Shown here in pieces: positions 37,893-47,019 of a stretch of 64,000 nt of DNA (position 1 is its first letter; every line of letters begins with the position of its first letter). The stretch is from Micrococcales bacterium (GTDB lineage Bacteria > Actinomycetota > Actinomycetes > Actinomycetales > Microbacteriaceae), in the NCBI GenBank assembly GCA_947454255.1, contig CANGIU010000001.1, forward strand, positions 1-64,000, in the 5' to 3' direction. The translations under genes were made by a program, and so were the position numbers. The notes beneath the pieces are model-generated. The model worked only from the letters and a program-made list of their open reading frames with translations. It was not told the origin of the DNA and did not search any database.

Positions 37893-38240
37893 GAAGGGTC
37901 GGCTAGACGGTCGCGGTAGCGAAAGCTAACGAGGAACGTCCGGGCTCCATAGAGCGCAGTGGTGGGTAACACCCACTCGGTGTAAACCGCAAGAAAGTGC
38001 AACAGAGAGTAGACCGCCACGAAAGTGGTAAGGCTGAAACGGTGGTGTAAGAGACCACCAGCGTTCTAGGCAACTAGAGCGGCTAGGTAAACCTCGCTGG
38101 GAGCAAGGTCGAACAGAAGGCGTTTGAGGGCTGCTCGCCCAAGTCTTCGGGTAGACCGCTTGATGGCAGTGGTAACACTGTCACTAGATAGATGGCCGTC
38201 ACCGAAAGGGACAGAACCCGGCGTATCGGCCGACCCTCCA
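37893..38240 (+). ncRNA. rnpB: RNase P RNA, type A
   Basis: The ribozyme subunit that matures tRNA 5' ends. Conserved elements: 5' GGTCGGCTAGACGGTCGC; GAGGAACGTCCGGGCTCC (the P4/J motif, normally GAGGAAAGTCCGGGC, with one base different here); the central GGTAAGGCTGAAACGGTG; and the 3' ACAGAACCCGGCGTATCGGCCGACCC, whose end pairs with the 5' start (AAGGGTCGG with CCGACCCTC). It fills the 388-base gap between the RNase H gene and ppgK. Confidence 0.96.
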
Positions 38241-38241
38241 A

Positions 38242-38997
38242 CTAATCTGATGCGTGCTTTTTTGCAAAATGTGCAGCACCAAGGATTCCAGCACTGTTTC
38301 TGTTTTGAGCTGGAATTATTGGTGTCTTTAGTTTCAAGAGCGGGATGAAAGACTCGTGTTCTTTGGAGACTCCACCTCCTACGATGAATAGATCAGGTGT
38401 TAGAAGTGCTTCCAGACGAGAGAAGTATTTCTGCAGACGTTTAGCCCATTGCTCCCAACTAAGTTCTTCTCTTTCCTTTGCTGAAAAAGCTGCCTTTGAT
38501 TCGTAATCGACTCCATCAATTTCAAGGTGGCCCAGTTCAGCATTAGGAATCAGTTTTCCGTTGAACATTAATGCGGTGCCGATACCTGTGCCCAGAGTCG
38601 TCAGAATAGCTAGACCCTTGGCATCTCTTGCGGCCCCAAATTTAACTTCAGCGATTCCAGCGGCATCCGCATCGTTTAGGACATGAACTTCCCTCTGCAG
38701 CTCTTTCTCGAAGAATGTGTCCGCATCGAAACCAATCCATTCTTTTGAGACGTTCGCTGCTGACATCGTTCTGCCGCTTTTCACGACCGCTGGGAAACAA
38801 ATACCTACTGGCAAGCCTTGAGCTCCGGGCAACTGAACAATCAATTCCTTGAGTGTCTTTGCAATAGCCTTCGGAGTTCCTCCATCAGGCGTGGCAAATC
38901 TGATCCGTTCACTAAGTAGTGTCCCGTTTTTAGTGTCGACTATGGCACCTTTGATACCGGTACCACCAATGTCTATGCCAATTGCCTTTTTACTCAT
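38242..38997 (-). CDS. ppgK: Polyphosphate glucokinase
   Basis: ROK-family kinase phosphorylating glucose with polyphosphate or ATP; 251 residues. Phosphate-binding IGIDIGGTGIKGAIVDTK at the N-terminus; catalytic Asp in LNDADAAGIAEVKFGA; LTTLGTGIGTALMFNGKLIPNAELGHLEIDG is the PPGK-type signature, without the ROK CxCGxxGC zinc motif. It starts 11 bases after map and is probably cotranscribed. It would phosphorylate glucose released from the glucans handled by the 15-23 kb locus. Confidence 0.93.
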   Translation of the reverse strand: MSKKAIGIDIGGTGIKGAIVDTKNGTLLSERIRFATPDGGTPKAIAKTLKELIVQLPGAQGLPVGICFPAVVKSGRTMSAANVSKEWIGFDADTFFEKELQREVHVLNDADAAGIAEVKFGAARDAKGLAILTTLGTGIGTALMFNGKLIPNAELGHLEIDGVDYESKAAFSAKEREELSWEQWAKRLQKYFSRLEALLTPDLFIVGGGVSKEHESFIPLLKLKTPIIPAQNRNSAGILGAAHFAKKHASD

Positions 38998-39008
38998 CTG
39001 ATTCTTTC

Positions 39009-39878
39009 CTAGGGGAGGGTTAGTATTTCTGCACCTGTTTCAGTCACAACTATCGTGTGTTCGAACTGTGCGGTAATGCTTTTGTCTTTAGTCAAAACTG
39101 TCCAACCATCCGACCACATCTGCCACTCATGTGTGCCCAGAGTCAACATCGGCTCGATTGTAAAGACCATGCCAACTTCCATGACATCTGCAAACTGTGG
39201 TGCACTGTCATAGTGGGGAATAATCAAGCCACTGTGAAAGCTCTCTCCGATTCCGTGTCCGGTGAAATCTCGAACTACGCCGTAACCAAATCTCTTTGCA
39301 TAGGATTCAATTGTTCTTCCAATCAGGTTTACTTCTCTACCTGGTGCAACACTGGCAATACCTCTTGCTAGAGCTTCACGGGTGCGATCTACAAGGTCAG
39401 AAACTTCTTGACTGACCTCACCAACTAGAAACGTTTGGTTGCTATCGCCATGGTATCCATCAAGAAAAGCTGTGATGTCAATGTTGACAATGTCGCCTTC
39501 AACCAGAGTGGTGTCATCAGGTATTCCATGACAAATAACTTCATTTATTGAGGAGCAGATTGACTTCGGATAACCTCGGTAACCCAGTGTCGAAGGGTAA
39601 GCGCTATTAGAGATGATGAACTCGTGAGCCAGTTTGTCTAATTGATCAGTTGTCACACCAGGTTTGGCGTTTTGACCTACTAAGTCAATCGCCTGGGCTG
39701 CTACTTTTCCTGCAGCGCGAATTTTAGAGATTTGTTCAGGCGTCTTGATGTTGGAACCATTGAATTTTGCTGGTGCCTGTTTCCCTACATATTCCGGTCT
39801 TGTAATGTTTTCCGGAACGGCAAGCCTTGGGGAGACTGACCCAATGGTAAGTTTTCCGGATACTGGGTCTCTAGGCAT
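39009..39878 (-). CDS. map: Methionine aminopeptidase, type I
   Basis: Removes initiator Met. All five metal ligands are in place: Asp in NIDITAFLDGYHGD (two Asp), His in FTGHGIGESFHSG, Glu in FTIEPMLTLG and Glu in AQFEHTIVVTETG. The 289-residue form has a 40-residue N-terminal extension (SVSPRLAVPENITRPEYVGK), as in the longer actinobacterial MapB-type enzymes. The ATG lies 6 bases after TAGGAT, indicating a leaderless mRNA. Confidence 0.95.
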   Translation of the reverse strand: MPRDPVSGKLTIGSVSPRLAVPENITRPEYVGKQAPAKFNGSNIKTPEQISKIRAAGKVAAQAIDLVGQNAKPGVTTDQLDKLAHEFIISNSAYPSTLGYRGYPKSICSSINEVICHGIPDDTTLVEGDIVNIDITAFLDGYHGDSNQTFLVGEVSQEVSDLVDRTREALARGIASVAPGREVNLIGRTIESYAKRFGYGVVRDFTGHGIGESFHSGLIIPHYDSAPQFADVMEVGMVFTIEPMLTLGTHEWQMWSDGWTVLTKDKSITAQFEHTIVVTETGAEILTLP

Positions 39879-39884
39879 ATCACC

Positions 39885-39890
39885 ATCCTA
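39885..39890 (-). promoter_or_regulatory. -10 box for leaderless map transcript
   Basis: On the minus strand TAGGAT is followed by GGTGAT and the map ATG at 39878. No -35 was assigned. Confidence 0.5.
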
Positions 39891-39932
39891 GGTTTGAGTT
39901 CTAAGTATGCTCAGATATGAAACGCAAGAGGA

Positions 39933-40127
39933 GTGAACAAGATTACAGACAGCGGAATACCAGAGTACTGGTTCAATACGAAAACTGGCTTGGTTGAAGA
40001 AGGTAAGCAGGCGTTAGCTCTTTACAGAATTGGGCCATTCGCAACTCGCAAAGAGGCTGAACTCGCGTTGGAAACCCAGAAACTTCGTTCACAGAATTGG
40101 ACTGAAGAAGATCAAGAGGAACGGTAA
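39933..40127 (+). CDS. Small SPOR-like conserved protein
   Basis: 64 residues, starting GTG. The body EYWFNTKTGLVEEGKQALALYRIGPFATRKEAELALE resembles a family of small actinobacterial proteins (about 60 residues) annotated as SPOR-domain-like, with the pattern YW-N-TG-VE-G and RIGPF-T-EA--AL. No signal peptide or membrane segment, so septal peptidoglycan binding is unlikely. AGAGGAG overlaps the GTG, so initiation may instead depend on the promoter (TATGCT at 39906) or a slightly different start. It ends one base before the convergent panB stop. Confidence 0.75.
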   Translation: MNKITDSGIPEYWFNTKTGLVEEGKQALALYRIGPFATRKEAELALETQKLRSQNWTEEDQEER

Positions 40128-40940
40128 CTACTGGTGAGACTGGTCCTGATTAGGAAATTCACTGGCCAGAACTTCTTTTCGATAGGTGCTAGCAGCATTG
40201 AATAAAATCTCCCGAAGATTCGCATACTGTTTCACAAACTTTCTTGGTGTACCTGGGTAAAGACCCGCGAAATCCGTCCAGACAAGAATTTGCCCGTCTG
40301 TTCCTGAGCCTGCGCCGATTCCAATAGTTGGTATTGACAGCATTTGAGATACTTCCGAAGCAATCTCAGCAGGTACTAGCTCAAGGACAACAGCAAACGC
40401 ACCTGCTTCCTCTACTGCCTTGGCATCGGCAATTAGGGCTTCTGCAGCATCCCCACGTCCTTGAACTTTTGCGCCGCCAAGCGTGTTTATGCTCTGTGGA
40501 GTAAAGCCAATGTGAGCCATGACAGGGATGCCAGCTGTTGTCAGAGCCTTGATCTGTTCAACGCTTCTAATTCCACCCTCAAGTTTGACTCCACCTGCGT
40601 TTGTTGCCTTCATGATTTCAATGGCATTGGCTAGAGCGATATCTGTTCCACCTTCGTAGCTTCCGAATGGCATATCCACTACCACTAGAGCCCGCTTTGC
40701 AGAACCTGCAACAGCACGGCCAAAGGGAATCATCTCGGCGACAGTAATTGGAAGAGTGTTTTTGTATCCAAGAGCATTGTCTGCTGCTGAATCACCTACC
40801 AATAGCACTTCAATTCCTGCTTCATCGAAGATGCCAGCGGTTAGATGATCATAAGAAGTAAGGCAAGAGAATTTCTGCTTTTTGTTCTTGAAGTCCTGCA
40901 GGGTAGTAGTTCTAACTACCTTCGGTGTCAGTTCTGTCAT
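40128..40940 (-). CDS. panB: 3-methyl-2-oxobutanoate hydroxymethyltransferase
   Basis: First step of pantothenate synthesis, from 2-oxoisovalerate and methylene-THF. Signature LTSYDHLTAGIFDEAGIEVLLVGDSAADNALGY near the N-terminus with the metal-binding Asp; GVKLEGG and VMAHIGFTPQS in the barrel; TIGIGAGSGTDGQILVWTD near the C-terminus. 270 residues is standard. It starts 3 bases after nadE and probably shares its transcript. Confidence 0.96.
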   Translation of the reverse strand: MTELTPKVVRTTTLQDFKNKKQKFSCLTSYDHLTAGIFDEAGIEVLLVGDSAADNALGYKNTLPITVAEMIPFGRAVAGSAKRALVVVDMPFGSYEGGTDIALANAIEIMKATNAGGVKLEGGIRSVEQIKALTTAGIPVMAHIGFTPQSINTLGGAKVQGRGDAAEALIADAKAVEEAGAFAVVLELVPAEIASEVSQMLSIPTIGIGAGSGTDGQILVWTDFAGLYPGTPRKFVKQYANLREILFNAASTYRKEVLASEFPNQDQSHQ

Positions 40941-40943
40941 GTT

Positions 40944-42599
40944 TTAGCCTTTGTAATTGTTAGTGATTGGAAGTCTTCTATCTCGACCGAAAGCCATACC
41001 TGTAATCTTTGGACCGATCGCGCCCTGTCTTCTCTTCCATTCAGCTCGATCGACAAGGGTAAGCACCTTCTCTACCATCGCTTTATCAAAGCCAAATGAA
41101 ACTATTTCAGCTCTCGATTTTCGTTGGTTGATATAACTATCGAGAATTGCATCCAAAACATCGTAAGGAGGCAAACTGTCCTGATCGACTTGGTCTGGTC
41201 TGAGTTCGGCAGAAGGGGGTTTTTCAATCGAACTTACTGGAATTGGTTCAACTTCATCTTTTGAAAGTGCGTAGGCGTTTCTCCATTTAGCAAGTTCCCA
41301 TACCAAACTTTTTTCGACATCCTTGAGTGGAGCGTAACCTCCAACCGTATCGCCATAAATAGTTGAATAACCAACAGCAAGTTCTGATTTATTACCTGTG
41401 GTGAGTGTTAGGTGACCTTCCTTATTGCTAAGGGCCATCAATATGACACCTCGAACTCTCGCTTGAAGATTCTCTGCTGGGAGTCCGGTTAGTTCAAGTG
41501 CTGATTCAAAAGGTGTGACGAGATCTTCAATCGCCTGCACTCGATAGTTTATTCCCCGCCTGGAAGCTAAATCCTCTGCATCGTCTTTAGAACCCAAGGA
41601 TGAGTAACGACTAGGCATTGACACACCGAAGACGTTTTCAGCACCAATTGCATCTGCCGCGATGGTGGCACAGACTGCAGAATCAATGCCACCGCTCAAA
41701 CCAAGAACTGCTGATTTGAACCCGTTCTTCTGAATGTAATCTCGAAGTCCTAAAACAAGAGCGTTCCATGCCTGCCAGTTGTCATTTGGTTTTGATAGGT
41801 GATGATCGCCTAAAACAGTCAGCTCATCTTTTGCAGCAACATCGATAAAGACTAGATCACTCTTAAACTGCTTAGCTCTAGCAACCAATCGGCCTTTACT
41901 ATCTAGAACAATTGAGTCACCATCGAAAACTAAATCATCTTGCCCGCCGACGAGATTTACGTATGCGGCTGCGCAATTCTGTCGTTTTACTAAATCTCTA
42001 ACTAACGCAAAGCGTCTATCGTCTTTATCGATTTCAAACGGCGAGCCGTTCAGGATTAGAGCGACATCAGTTTTGGCATCAGCAAGTTTCGCAACTGGCC
42101 CTCCCTGCTGCCAAATATCTTCACAAATAACTGTTGAAAACCTGAGACCCTTGTGCTCAAAGGTCAGAAGATTGTTGCCTGGAACGAAATTACGATATTC
42201 ATCGAAGACCGAGTAATTCGGTAGGTGATGTTTGGTGTAAGTACCTATGATTTGACCCTGACGTATCACGCTTGCACAGTTCTTGGCTATTGCCCAACCT
42301 GTTTGTTCCTGAGAAGTTGCCATGGCAGGGTGTCCAAGGACTACCGCAAGATCGCCATAGCCCAGGTTGAGGATTTCTGCAGCTAGAGCCTTGACGGCCA
42401 ACTCTGCCTCGAGGATGAAGGATTCACGGCTGGCGAGATCTTCGATTGGGTAGCCTGTGACGGCCATTTCTCCAAAAACTACGATGTCAGCTCCGCCTTG
42501 CTGGGCCAGAGAAACCTGGTTGAGAATCTCAGCCACGTTAGCCTGAATCGCTCCAACGGTTGGATTCGTTTGAGCTAGGGCTAGGCGAACATTCGGCAT
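40944..42599 (-). CDS. nadE: Glutamine-dependent NAD+ synthetase
   Basis: Amidates nicotinic acid adenine dinucleotide using glutamine-derived ammonia. The N-terminal nitrilase-like glutaminase domain has Glu in VVFGEMAVTGYPIEDL, Lys in YTKHHLPNYSVFDE and Cys in FSTVICEDIWQQGG. The C-terminal synthetase has P-loop LGLSGGIDSAVCATIA and TTGNKSELAVGYSTIYGD. The ORF track extends to 43022, running antisense through glnA2; that N-terminal 141 residues is spurious. MPNVRLALAQTNPTVGAIQ from ATG 42599 gives 551 residues. TAGGCT lies 7 bases upstream on the minus strand, so the mRNA may be leaderless. Confidence 0.95.
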   Translation of the reverse strand: MPNVRLALAQTNPTVGAIQANVAEILNQVSLAQQGGADIVVFGEMAVTGYPIEDLASRESFILEAELAVKALAAEILNLGYGDLAVVLGHPAMATSQEQTGWAIAKNCASVIRQGQIIGTYTKHHLPNYSVFDEYRNFVPGNNLLTFEHKGLRFSTVICEDIWQQGGPVAKLADAKTDVALILNGSPFEIDKDDRRFALVRDLVKRQNCAAAYVNLVGGQDDLVFDGDSIVLDSKGRLVARAKQFKSDLVFIDVAAKDELTVLGDHHLSKPNDNWQAWNALVLGLRDYIQKNGFKSAVLGLSGGIDSAVCATIAADAIGAENVFGVSMPSRYSSLGSKDDAEDLASRRGINYRVQAIEDLVTPFESALELTGLPAENLQARVRGVILMALSNKEGHLTLTTGNKSELAVGYSTIYGDTVGGYAPLKDVEKSLVWELAKWRNAYALSKDEVEPIPVSSIEKPPSAELRPDQVDQDSLPPYDVLDAILDSYINQRKSRAEIVSFGFDKAMVEKVLTLVDRAEWKRRQGAIGPKITGMAFGRDRRLPITNNYKG

Positions 42600-42638
42600 A
42601 ACCATTAGCCTAGTATTAGGCAATCGAAAGGTACTCCC

Positions 42639-43976
42639 ATGGACAAACAGCGCGATTATGTGCTGCGCACTATTGAAGAGCGAAATGTTAAGTTTGTAAG
42701 GCTTTGGTTCACCGATGTGGCTGGAACTCTCAAGTCTGTAGCTATCGCTCCAGCTGAGGTTGAGGGGGCTTTTGCCGAGGGAATCGGGTTCGACGGTTCG
42801 GCCATTGAGGGATTGGCTAGATCCTATGAGGCAGACATGTTGGCACAGCCAGACCCTTCCACATTCCAGATCTTGCCTTGGCGTGGAGAGATTGACCCAA
42901 CAGCAAGAATGTTCTGTGATATCACCACTCCAGATGGGGTTCCAGCAGCGGCTGACCCTAGAAACGTATTGAAGCGCGCATTGGCTAAAGCAGCCAGTAT
43001 GGGCTTTAGCTTCTACATCCACCCAGAGATTGAGTTCTACCTGTTAAAGTCCTCACAGATAGGCCCAGAAGGCCCTATTCCTGTTGATAAGGCTGGATAC
43101 TTCGACAACGTTCCTGGTGGAACAGCCAACGACTTTAGACGCCGCGCCGTAACCATGCTTGAACAACTTGGCATTTCTGTTGAATTCAGCCACCACGAAG
43201 GTGGACCAGGCCAAAACGAGATTGATCTTCGTTATGCAGATGCGCTGACTATGGCCGATAACATCATGACCTTCAGGACTGTGATTAAGGAAGTGGCTAT
43301 TGAACAGGGCGTTTACGCCACATTCATGCCAAAGCCTTTCACCGAACATCCAGGGTCCGGAATGCACACTCACATGTCGCTTTTTGAGGGGGACACCAAC
43401 GCATTCTTCGATGCCTCGGGTCAGTATTCACTTTCTAAGACTGCTAGATCCTTTATCGCGGGACTTCTCAAGCACGCACCAGAAATTACAGCTGTTACTA
43501 ACCAGTATGTGAACTCATACAAGAGACTTTGGGGTGGGGGAGAAGCTCCATCATTTGTTTGCTGGGGACACAACAACCGCTCTGCTCTGATCAGGGTCCC
43601 GCTATACAAACCAAATAAGGGAAACTCTTCAAGAATCGAATATCGTGCAATTGACTCTGCTGCGAACCCTTATCTTTCTTATGCACTGCTGCTTTCAGCA
43701 GGGCTAAAGGGAATTGAAGAAGGGTATGAATTGCCTGCAGAGACTGAGGATAACGTATGGGATCTCTCTGACGCAGAGCGCAGGGCCATGGGAATTCAAC
43801 CGCTACCGCAGTCACTTGATCACGCAATCCGAAAGCTTGAAGATTCAGAGCTGGCTGCCGAGACATTGGGAGAGAGCGTATTCAGTTATGTTCTTGCTAA
43901 TAAGCGACGCGAGTGGAGTGACTACCGTGCTCAGGTAACACCTTACGAATTGAAGACCAACCTCGAAGTTCTGTAA
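42639..43976 (+). CDS. glnA2: Glutamine synthetase, GlnA2 type
   Basis: Type I glutamine synthetase of 445 residues, shorter than GlnA1. Opening KQRDYVLRTIEERNVKFVRLWFTDVAG; FYIHPEIEFYLL, GPGQNEIDLRYADALTMADN and FMPKPFTEHPGSGMHTHMSL are the metal and ATP motifs, and NRSALIRVPLY the arginine-containing active-site segment. The Tyr adenylylation motif (DLYELPPEE-like) seen in GlnA1 is absent here (DNVWDLSDAE), so it is probably not a GlnE substrate. GAAAGG precedes the ATG. glnE follows with a one-base overlap, as in mycobacteria. Confidence 0.92.
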   Translation: MDKQRDYVLRTIEERNVKFVRLWFTDVAGTLKSVAIAPAEVEGAFAEGIGFDGSAIEGLARSYEADMLAQPDPSTFQILPWRGEIDPTARMFCDITTPDGVPAAADPRNVLKRALAKAASMGFSFYIHPEIEFYLLKSSQIGPEGPIPVDKAGYFDNVPGGTANDFRRRAVTMLEQLGISVEFSHHEGGPGQNEIDLRYADALTMADNIMTFRTVIKEVAIEQGVYATFMPKPFTEHPGSGMHTHMSLFEGDTNAFFDASGQYSLSKTARSFIAGLLKHAPEITAVTNQYVNSYKRLWGGGEAPSFVCWGHNNRSALIRVPLYKPNKGNSSRIEYRAIDSAANPYLSYALLLSAGLKGIEEGYELPAETEDNVWDLSDAERRAMGIQPLPQSLDHAIRKLEDSELAAETLGESVFSYVLANKRREWSDYRAQVTPYELKTNLEVL

Positions 43977-46966
43977 TGGCTACGGTTCCCTCTGGTTCCT
44001 CGCTAGCAACGTTGGCAAGATTCGGTTTTGTTGACCTTGAAGCGACAATCGCCAAATTGGACAAGCTTGTTTCACTTGTCGGTGATGTCGGTAGATCTGC
44101 GCTTGCATATTTGACTAAGTCGGCATCGCCTGATTTAGCCCTAGATCAAATTATTCTTCTTGCTGAATTGGATAAAACCAAAGTCAAGAAGTTGTTGAGC
44201 AAAGAGGATTCTGGAACTCGCTTGGCAAAAGTACTGGGCGCATCGACAGCTCTTTACGACCATCTACAACGCAATCTGCAAGATTTCGAGCTTTTCGAAA
44301 AGAATCAGAGCTCTCTTCCTAGCAAGAATGATTTTGATAAGTACTTTGAGTCAAGCTTTGCTGCTCTTAACAAAGTTGAGTTCAACTCGACGCAATACAT
44401 CAGCGCACTTCGAAGCACTTATCGAACTAACCTGATGCGGATAGCGATCTATGATCTTTCCCAAGTTGAGCCGGCGTTAGCAATCCAAAAAGTCTCTGCA
44501 GCCCTAGCAGATCTAGCAGCAAGTGCATTGGATGCTGGCTTAGTTATCGCTAGGAAAGAACTTGTTGAAAGCACAGAATTTGGTGCCCACTCAAAGGAAG
44601 AAGTGGATGCGACGCGGCTAGCCATTATTGGTATGGGAAAGGGTGGGGCAAGAGAGCTCAACTACATCTCAGACGTTGATGTTATTTATGTTGCAGAGTC
44701 GGACTCGCTCGAAAGCGAACGCATGCTTACTATCGCCACCCGATTGGCAACTCGTGTGATGCGCGCGATGGATGCCAACAATACTGAGCCTGCTCTTTGG
44801 CAGGTAGATGCAAACCTTAGGCCGGAAGGTAAATCTGGAGCACTAGTTCGAACGCTTGACTCACACCAGGCCTACTACGCTCGCTGGGCGGAAAACTGGG
44901 AATTCCAAGCACTCTTGAAAGCAAGACCATTTGCAGGAGACATGACTCTTGGTAACAGATACTTTGAAGCCATAAATCCACTTGTCTGGCAATCAACTCA
45001 GCGCGAAAACTTTGTTGAATCTGTTCAACGAATGCGTGAGAGGGTGAGTGCAAACATACCATCCGATGAAGCTGACTGGCAGATAAAACTTGGCGTGGGA
45101 GGACTTAGAGACATCGAATTCACAGTGCAACTGCTTCAGTTGGTTCACGGTAGAAGTGATAACACTGTTCGCATGCCAGATACGATTTCTGCTATCGATG
45201 CTCTAGCTGCGGCTGGATACATCGGTCGTTCAGAAGCAAACGAGTTTTCATCACATTACAAGTTCCTGCGATTGTTAGAGCATCGAATTCAATTGCGTCA
45301 GATGCGTAGAACTCATCTAATGCCGCAGGACGAAATCACTCAGAGATCAATAGCCCGCTCGGTGCAAACCGATTGGAATGCTGAGGACTTACTCAAACGC
45401 TGGGCGGAAGTTAAGATTCAGGTCCGCGCACTGCATCAGAAGATCTTCTACCGACCGCTCTTAGCGGCTGTTTCCAAAGCAAGCGGTGAATTTGAAATCA
45501 CCAGTGATCAAGCAGTAGACCGATTAGCTGCCATTGGGTTCTTTGACCCTCAAGGAGCCCTCACACACATTAACGCTCTAACCTCAGGGCTCTCTCGAAG
45601 AGCCCAAATTCAAAGGCAGTTGCTACCAGTTTTGCTCCAATGGTTTGCTGAGGGAACTGACCCAGATGCTGCGATTCTGGCTTTCAGAAGACTGAGTGAA
45701 AACTTGGGTGAATCACATTGGTATTTACGAATGCTTAGAGATTCAAGTGGCGCAGCAGAGCGAATGACCATCGCACTGTCAACAAGCAAATTGGCAACCG
45801 CATTGCTTGAACTAATCCCGGAAGGAGCTGCTTGGTTCGAAGATCTCTCGGAGCTTGAACCGCAGAATCTATCGGAACTGAACTCTCAGTCTCAATCGTT
45901 GGCAGCACGTCACGAGAGCATTGAGGATTTCGCTAAATCAATTAGGCACATCAGAAGACGCGAAACTCTACGTCTTGCGTTGGGTGCTGTTGTCGGGGAG
46001 CTAACACTTTCCCAACTTGGCAGTGGTCTAACTGATCTGACTCAGTGGTATTTATCCGCTCTTGCTGAGGAATTGATTGCGACAATGAAGCACAACCAAG
46101 AGAGAGTTGCGGATCTGCTTGATTTTGGAATTATCGCAATGGGAAGATTCGGCGGTGGTGAATTGGGATTTGGTAGTGATGCCGACGTCATGTTTGTTTA
46201 CGAACCAAAGCCAACTATTCCCGTTGCGATTGCACAGAAAGCGGCTGAACTCGTCATTTCCGAGATTCACAGGCATGCTTCTGATCCTCAACTTGAGTTT
46301 GAACTAGACCTGGGATTGCGGCCTGAAGGTAAAAATGGCGCGATAGCAAGGTCTTTAGAGTCATACTCCGCATACTATTCACGGTGGGCTGACATTTGGG
46401 AAAATCAAGCCTTGCTTCGAGCTCGCATGTTCTTTGGGAGCGCAGAGCTTAAATCTGGGTTCAATGAGTTAGTTGACAAATATCGTTACCCTTCAGAATT
46501 AACTGAGAAATCAATCATCGAAATCCGAAGAATCAAAGCCAGAGTTGAAACTGAAAGATTGCCTCAGGGCGCGGATCCGAAACGTCACCTAAAACTTGGC
46601 CGTGGTTCGTTGAGTGATATCGAATGGCTAGTCCAACTTCTACAGTTGAAATTTGGTAATGCTCATCCTGGAATCAGAACGCCTAAGACATTGGAAGCAC
46701 TGGAAGCCTGTGTCTCAGCCGGACTTATAGAACCTCATGATGCAAGAGTTCTCGAAGAGGCGTGGTTACTCACCTCACGAATTAGATCAGCAGCTGTGCT
46801 TTGGTCCAATAGGCGCTCAGATGTACTACCTATCGATCGCAAGCAACTAGAAGGAATGGCACGCATTCTTGAATACCCAAGGGGTAGTGCTAGCAAACTT
46901 GAAGAGGACTATTTAGCCTTTACTCGAAGATCGAGAATGGTCTTTGAAAGAGTCTTCTTTCAATAG
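43976..46966 (+). CDS. glnE: Bifunctional glutamine synthetase adenylyltransferase/deadenylase
   Basis: Modifies Tyr of GlnA1 with AMP and removes it according to nitrogen status. 996 residues, two nucleotidyltransferase halves: IIGMGKGGARELNYISDVDVIYV (residues about 220) and IIAMGRFGGGELGFGSDADVMFVY (about 720). Each is followed by a repeat of the RPEGK-(S/N)GALVRTLDSHQAYYARWAENWE type. The shared start base with glnA2 indicates coupling. It converges on glnA1, its likely substrate. Confidence 0.97.
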   Translation: MATVPSGSSLATLARFGFVDLEATIAKLDKLVSLVGDVGRSALAYLTKSASPDLALDQIILLAELDKTKVKKLLSKEDSGTRLAKVLGASTALYDHLQRNLQDFELFEKNQSSLPSKNDFDKYFESSFAALNKVEFNSTQYISALRSTYRTNLMRIAIYDLSQVEPALAIQKVSAALADLAASALDAGLVIARKELVESTEFGAHSKEEVDATRLAIIGMGKGGARELNYISDVDVIYVAESDSLESERMLTIATRLATRVMRAMDANNTEPALWQVDANLRPEGKSGALVRTLDSHQAYYARWAENWEFQALLKARPFAGDMTLGNRYFEAINPLVWQSTQRENFVESVQRMRERVSANIPSDEADWQIKLGVGGLRDIEFTVQLLQLVHGRSDNTVRMPDTISAIDALAAAGYIGRSEANEFSSHYKFLRLLEHRIQLRQMRRTHLMPQDEITQRSIARSVQTDWNAEDLLKRWAEVKIQVRALHQKIFYRPLLAAVSKASGEFEITSDQAVDRLAAIGFFDPQGALTHINALTSGLSRRAQIQRQLLPVLLQWFAEGTDPDAAILAFRRLSENLGESHWYLRMLRDSSGAAERMTIALSTSKLATALLELIPEGAAWFEDLSELEPQNLSELNSQSQSLAARHESIEDFAKSIRHIRRRETLRLALGAVVGELTLSQLGSGLTDLTQWYLSALAEELIATMKHNQERVADLLDFGIIAMGRFGGGELGFGSDADVMFVYEPKPTIPVAIAQKAAELVISEIHRHASDPQLEFELDLGLRPEGKNGAIARSLESYSAYYSRWADIWENQALLRARMFFGSAELKSGFNELVDKYRYPSELTEKSIIEIRRIKARVETERLPQGADPKRHLKLGRGSLSDIEWLVQLLQLKFGNAHPGIRTPKTLEALEACVSAGLIEPHDARVLEEAWLLTSRIRSAAVLWSNRRSDVLPIDRKQLEGMARILEYPRGSASKLEEDYLAFTRRSRMVFERVFFQ

Positions 46967-46977
46967 GAGTTAAAGCA

Positions 46978-47007
46978 AAACGGGCCACCATTTCTGGTGA
47001 CCCGTTT
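46978..47007 (+). terminator. Bidirectional terminator between glnE and glnA1
   Basis: AAACGGG-C-CACCA pairs with TGGTG-A-CCCGTTT, a 12-bp stem with one mismatch and a four-base loop. T-rich on the plus side (CCCGTTTCTA) and on the minus side (CCCGTTTTGC). It sits between two convergent stop codons. Confidence 0.8.
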
Positions 47008-47019
47008 CTACTATTGTGA

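Noticed and set aside
42600-43022. N-terminal 141-residue extension of the NAD synthetase ORF
   Set aside because: It runs antisense through the start of glnA2 and has no similarity to the nitrilase domain; the family N-terminus begins at Met 42599.
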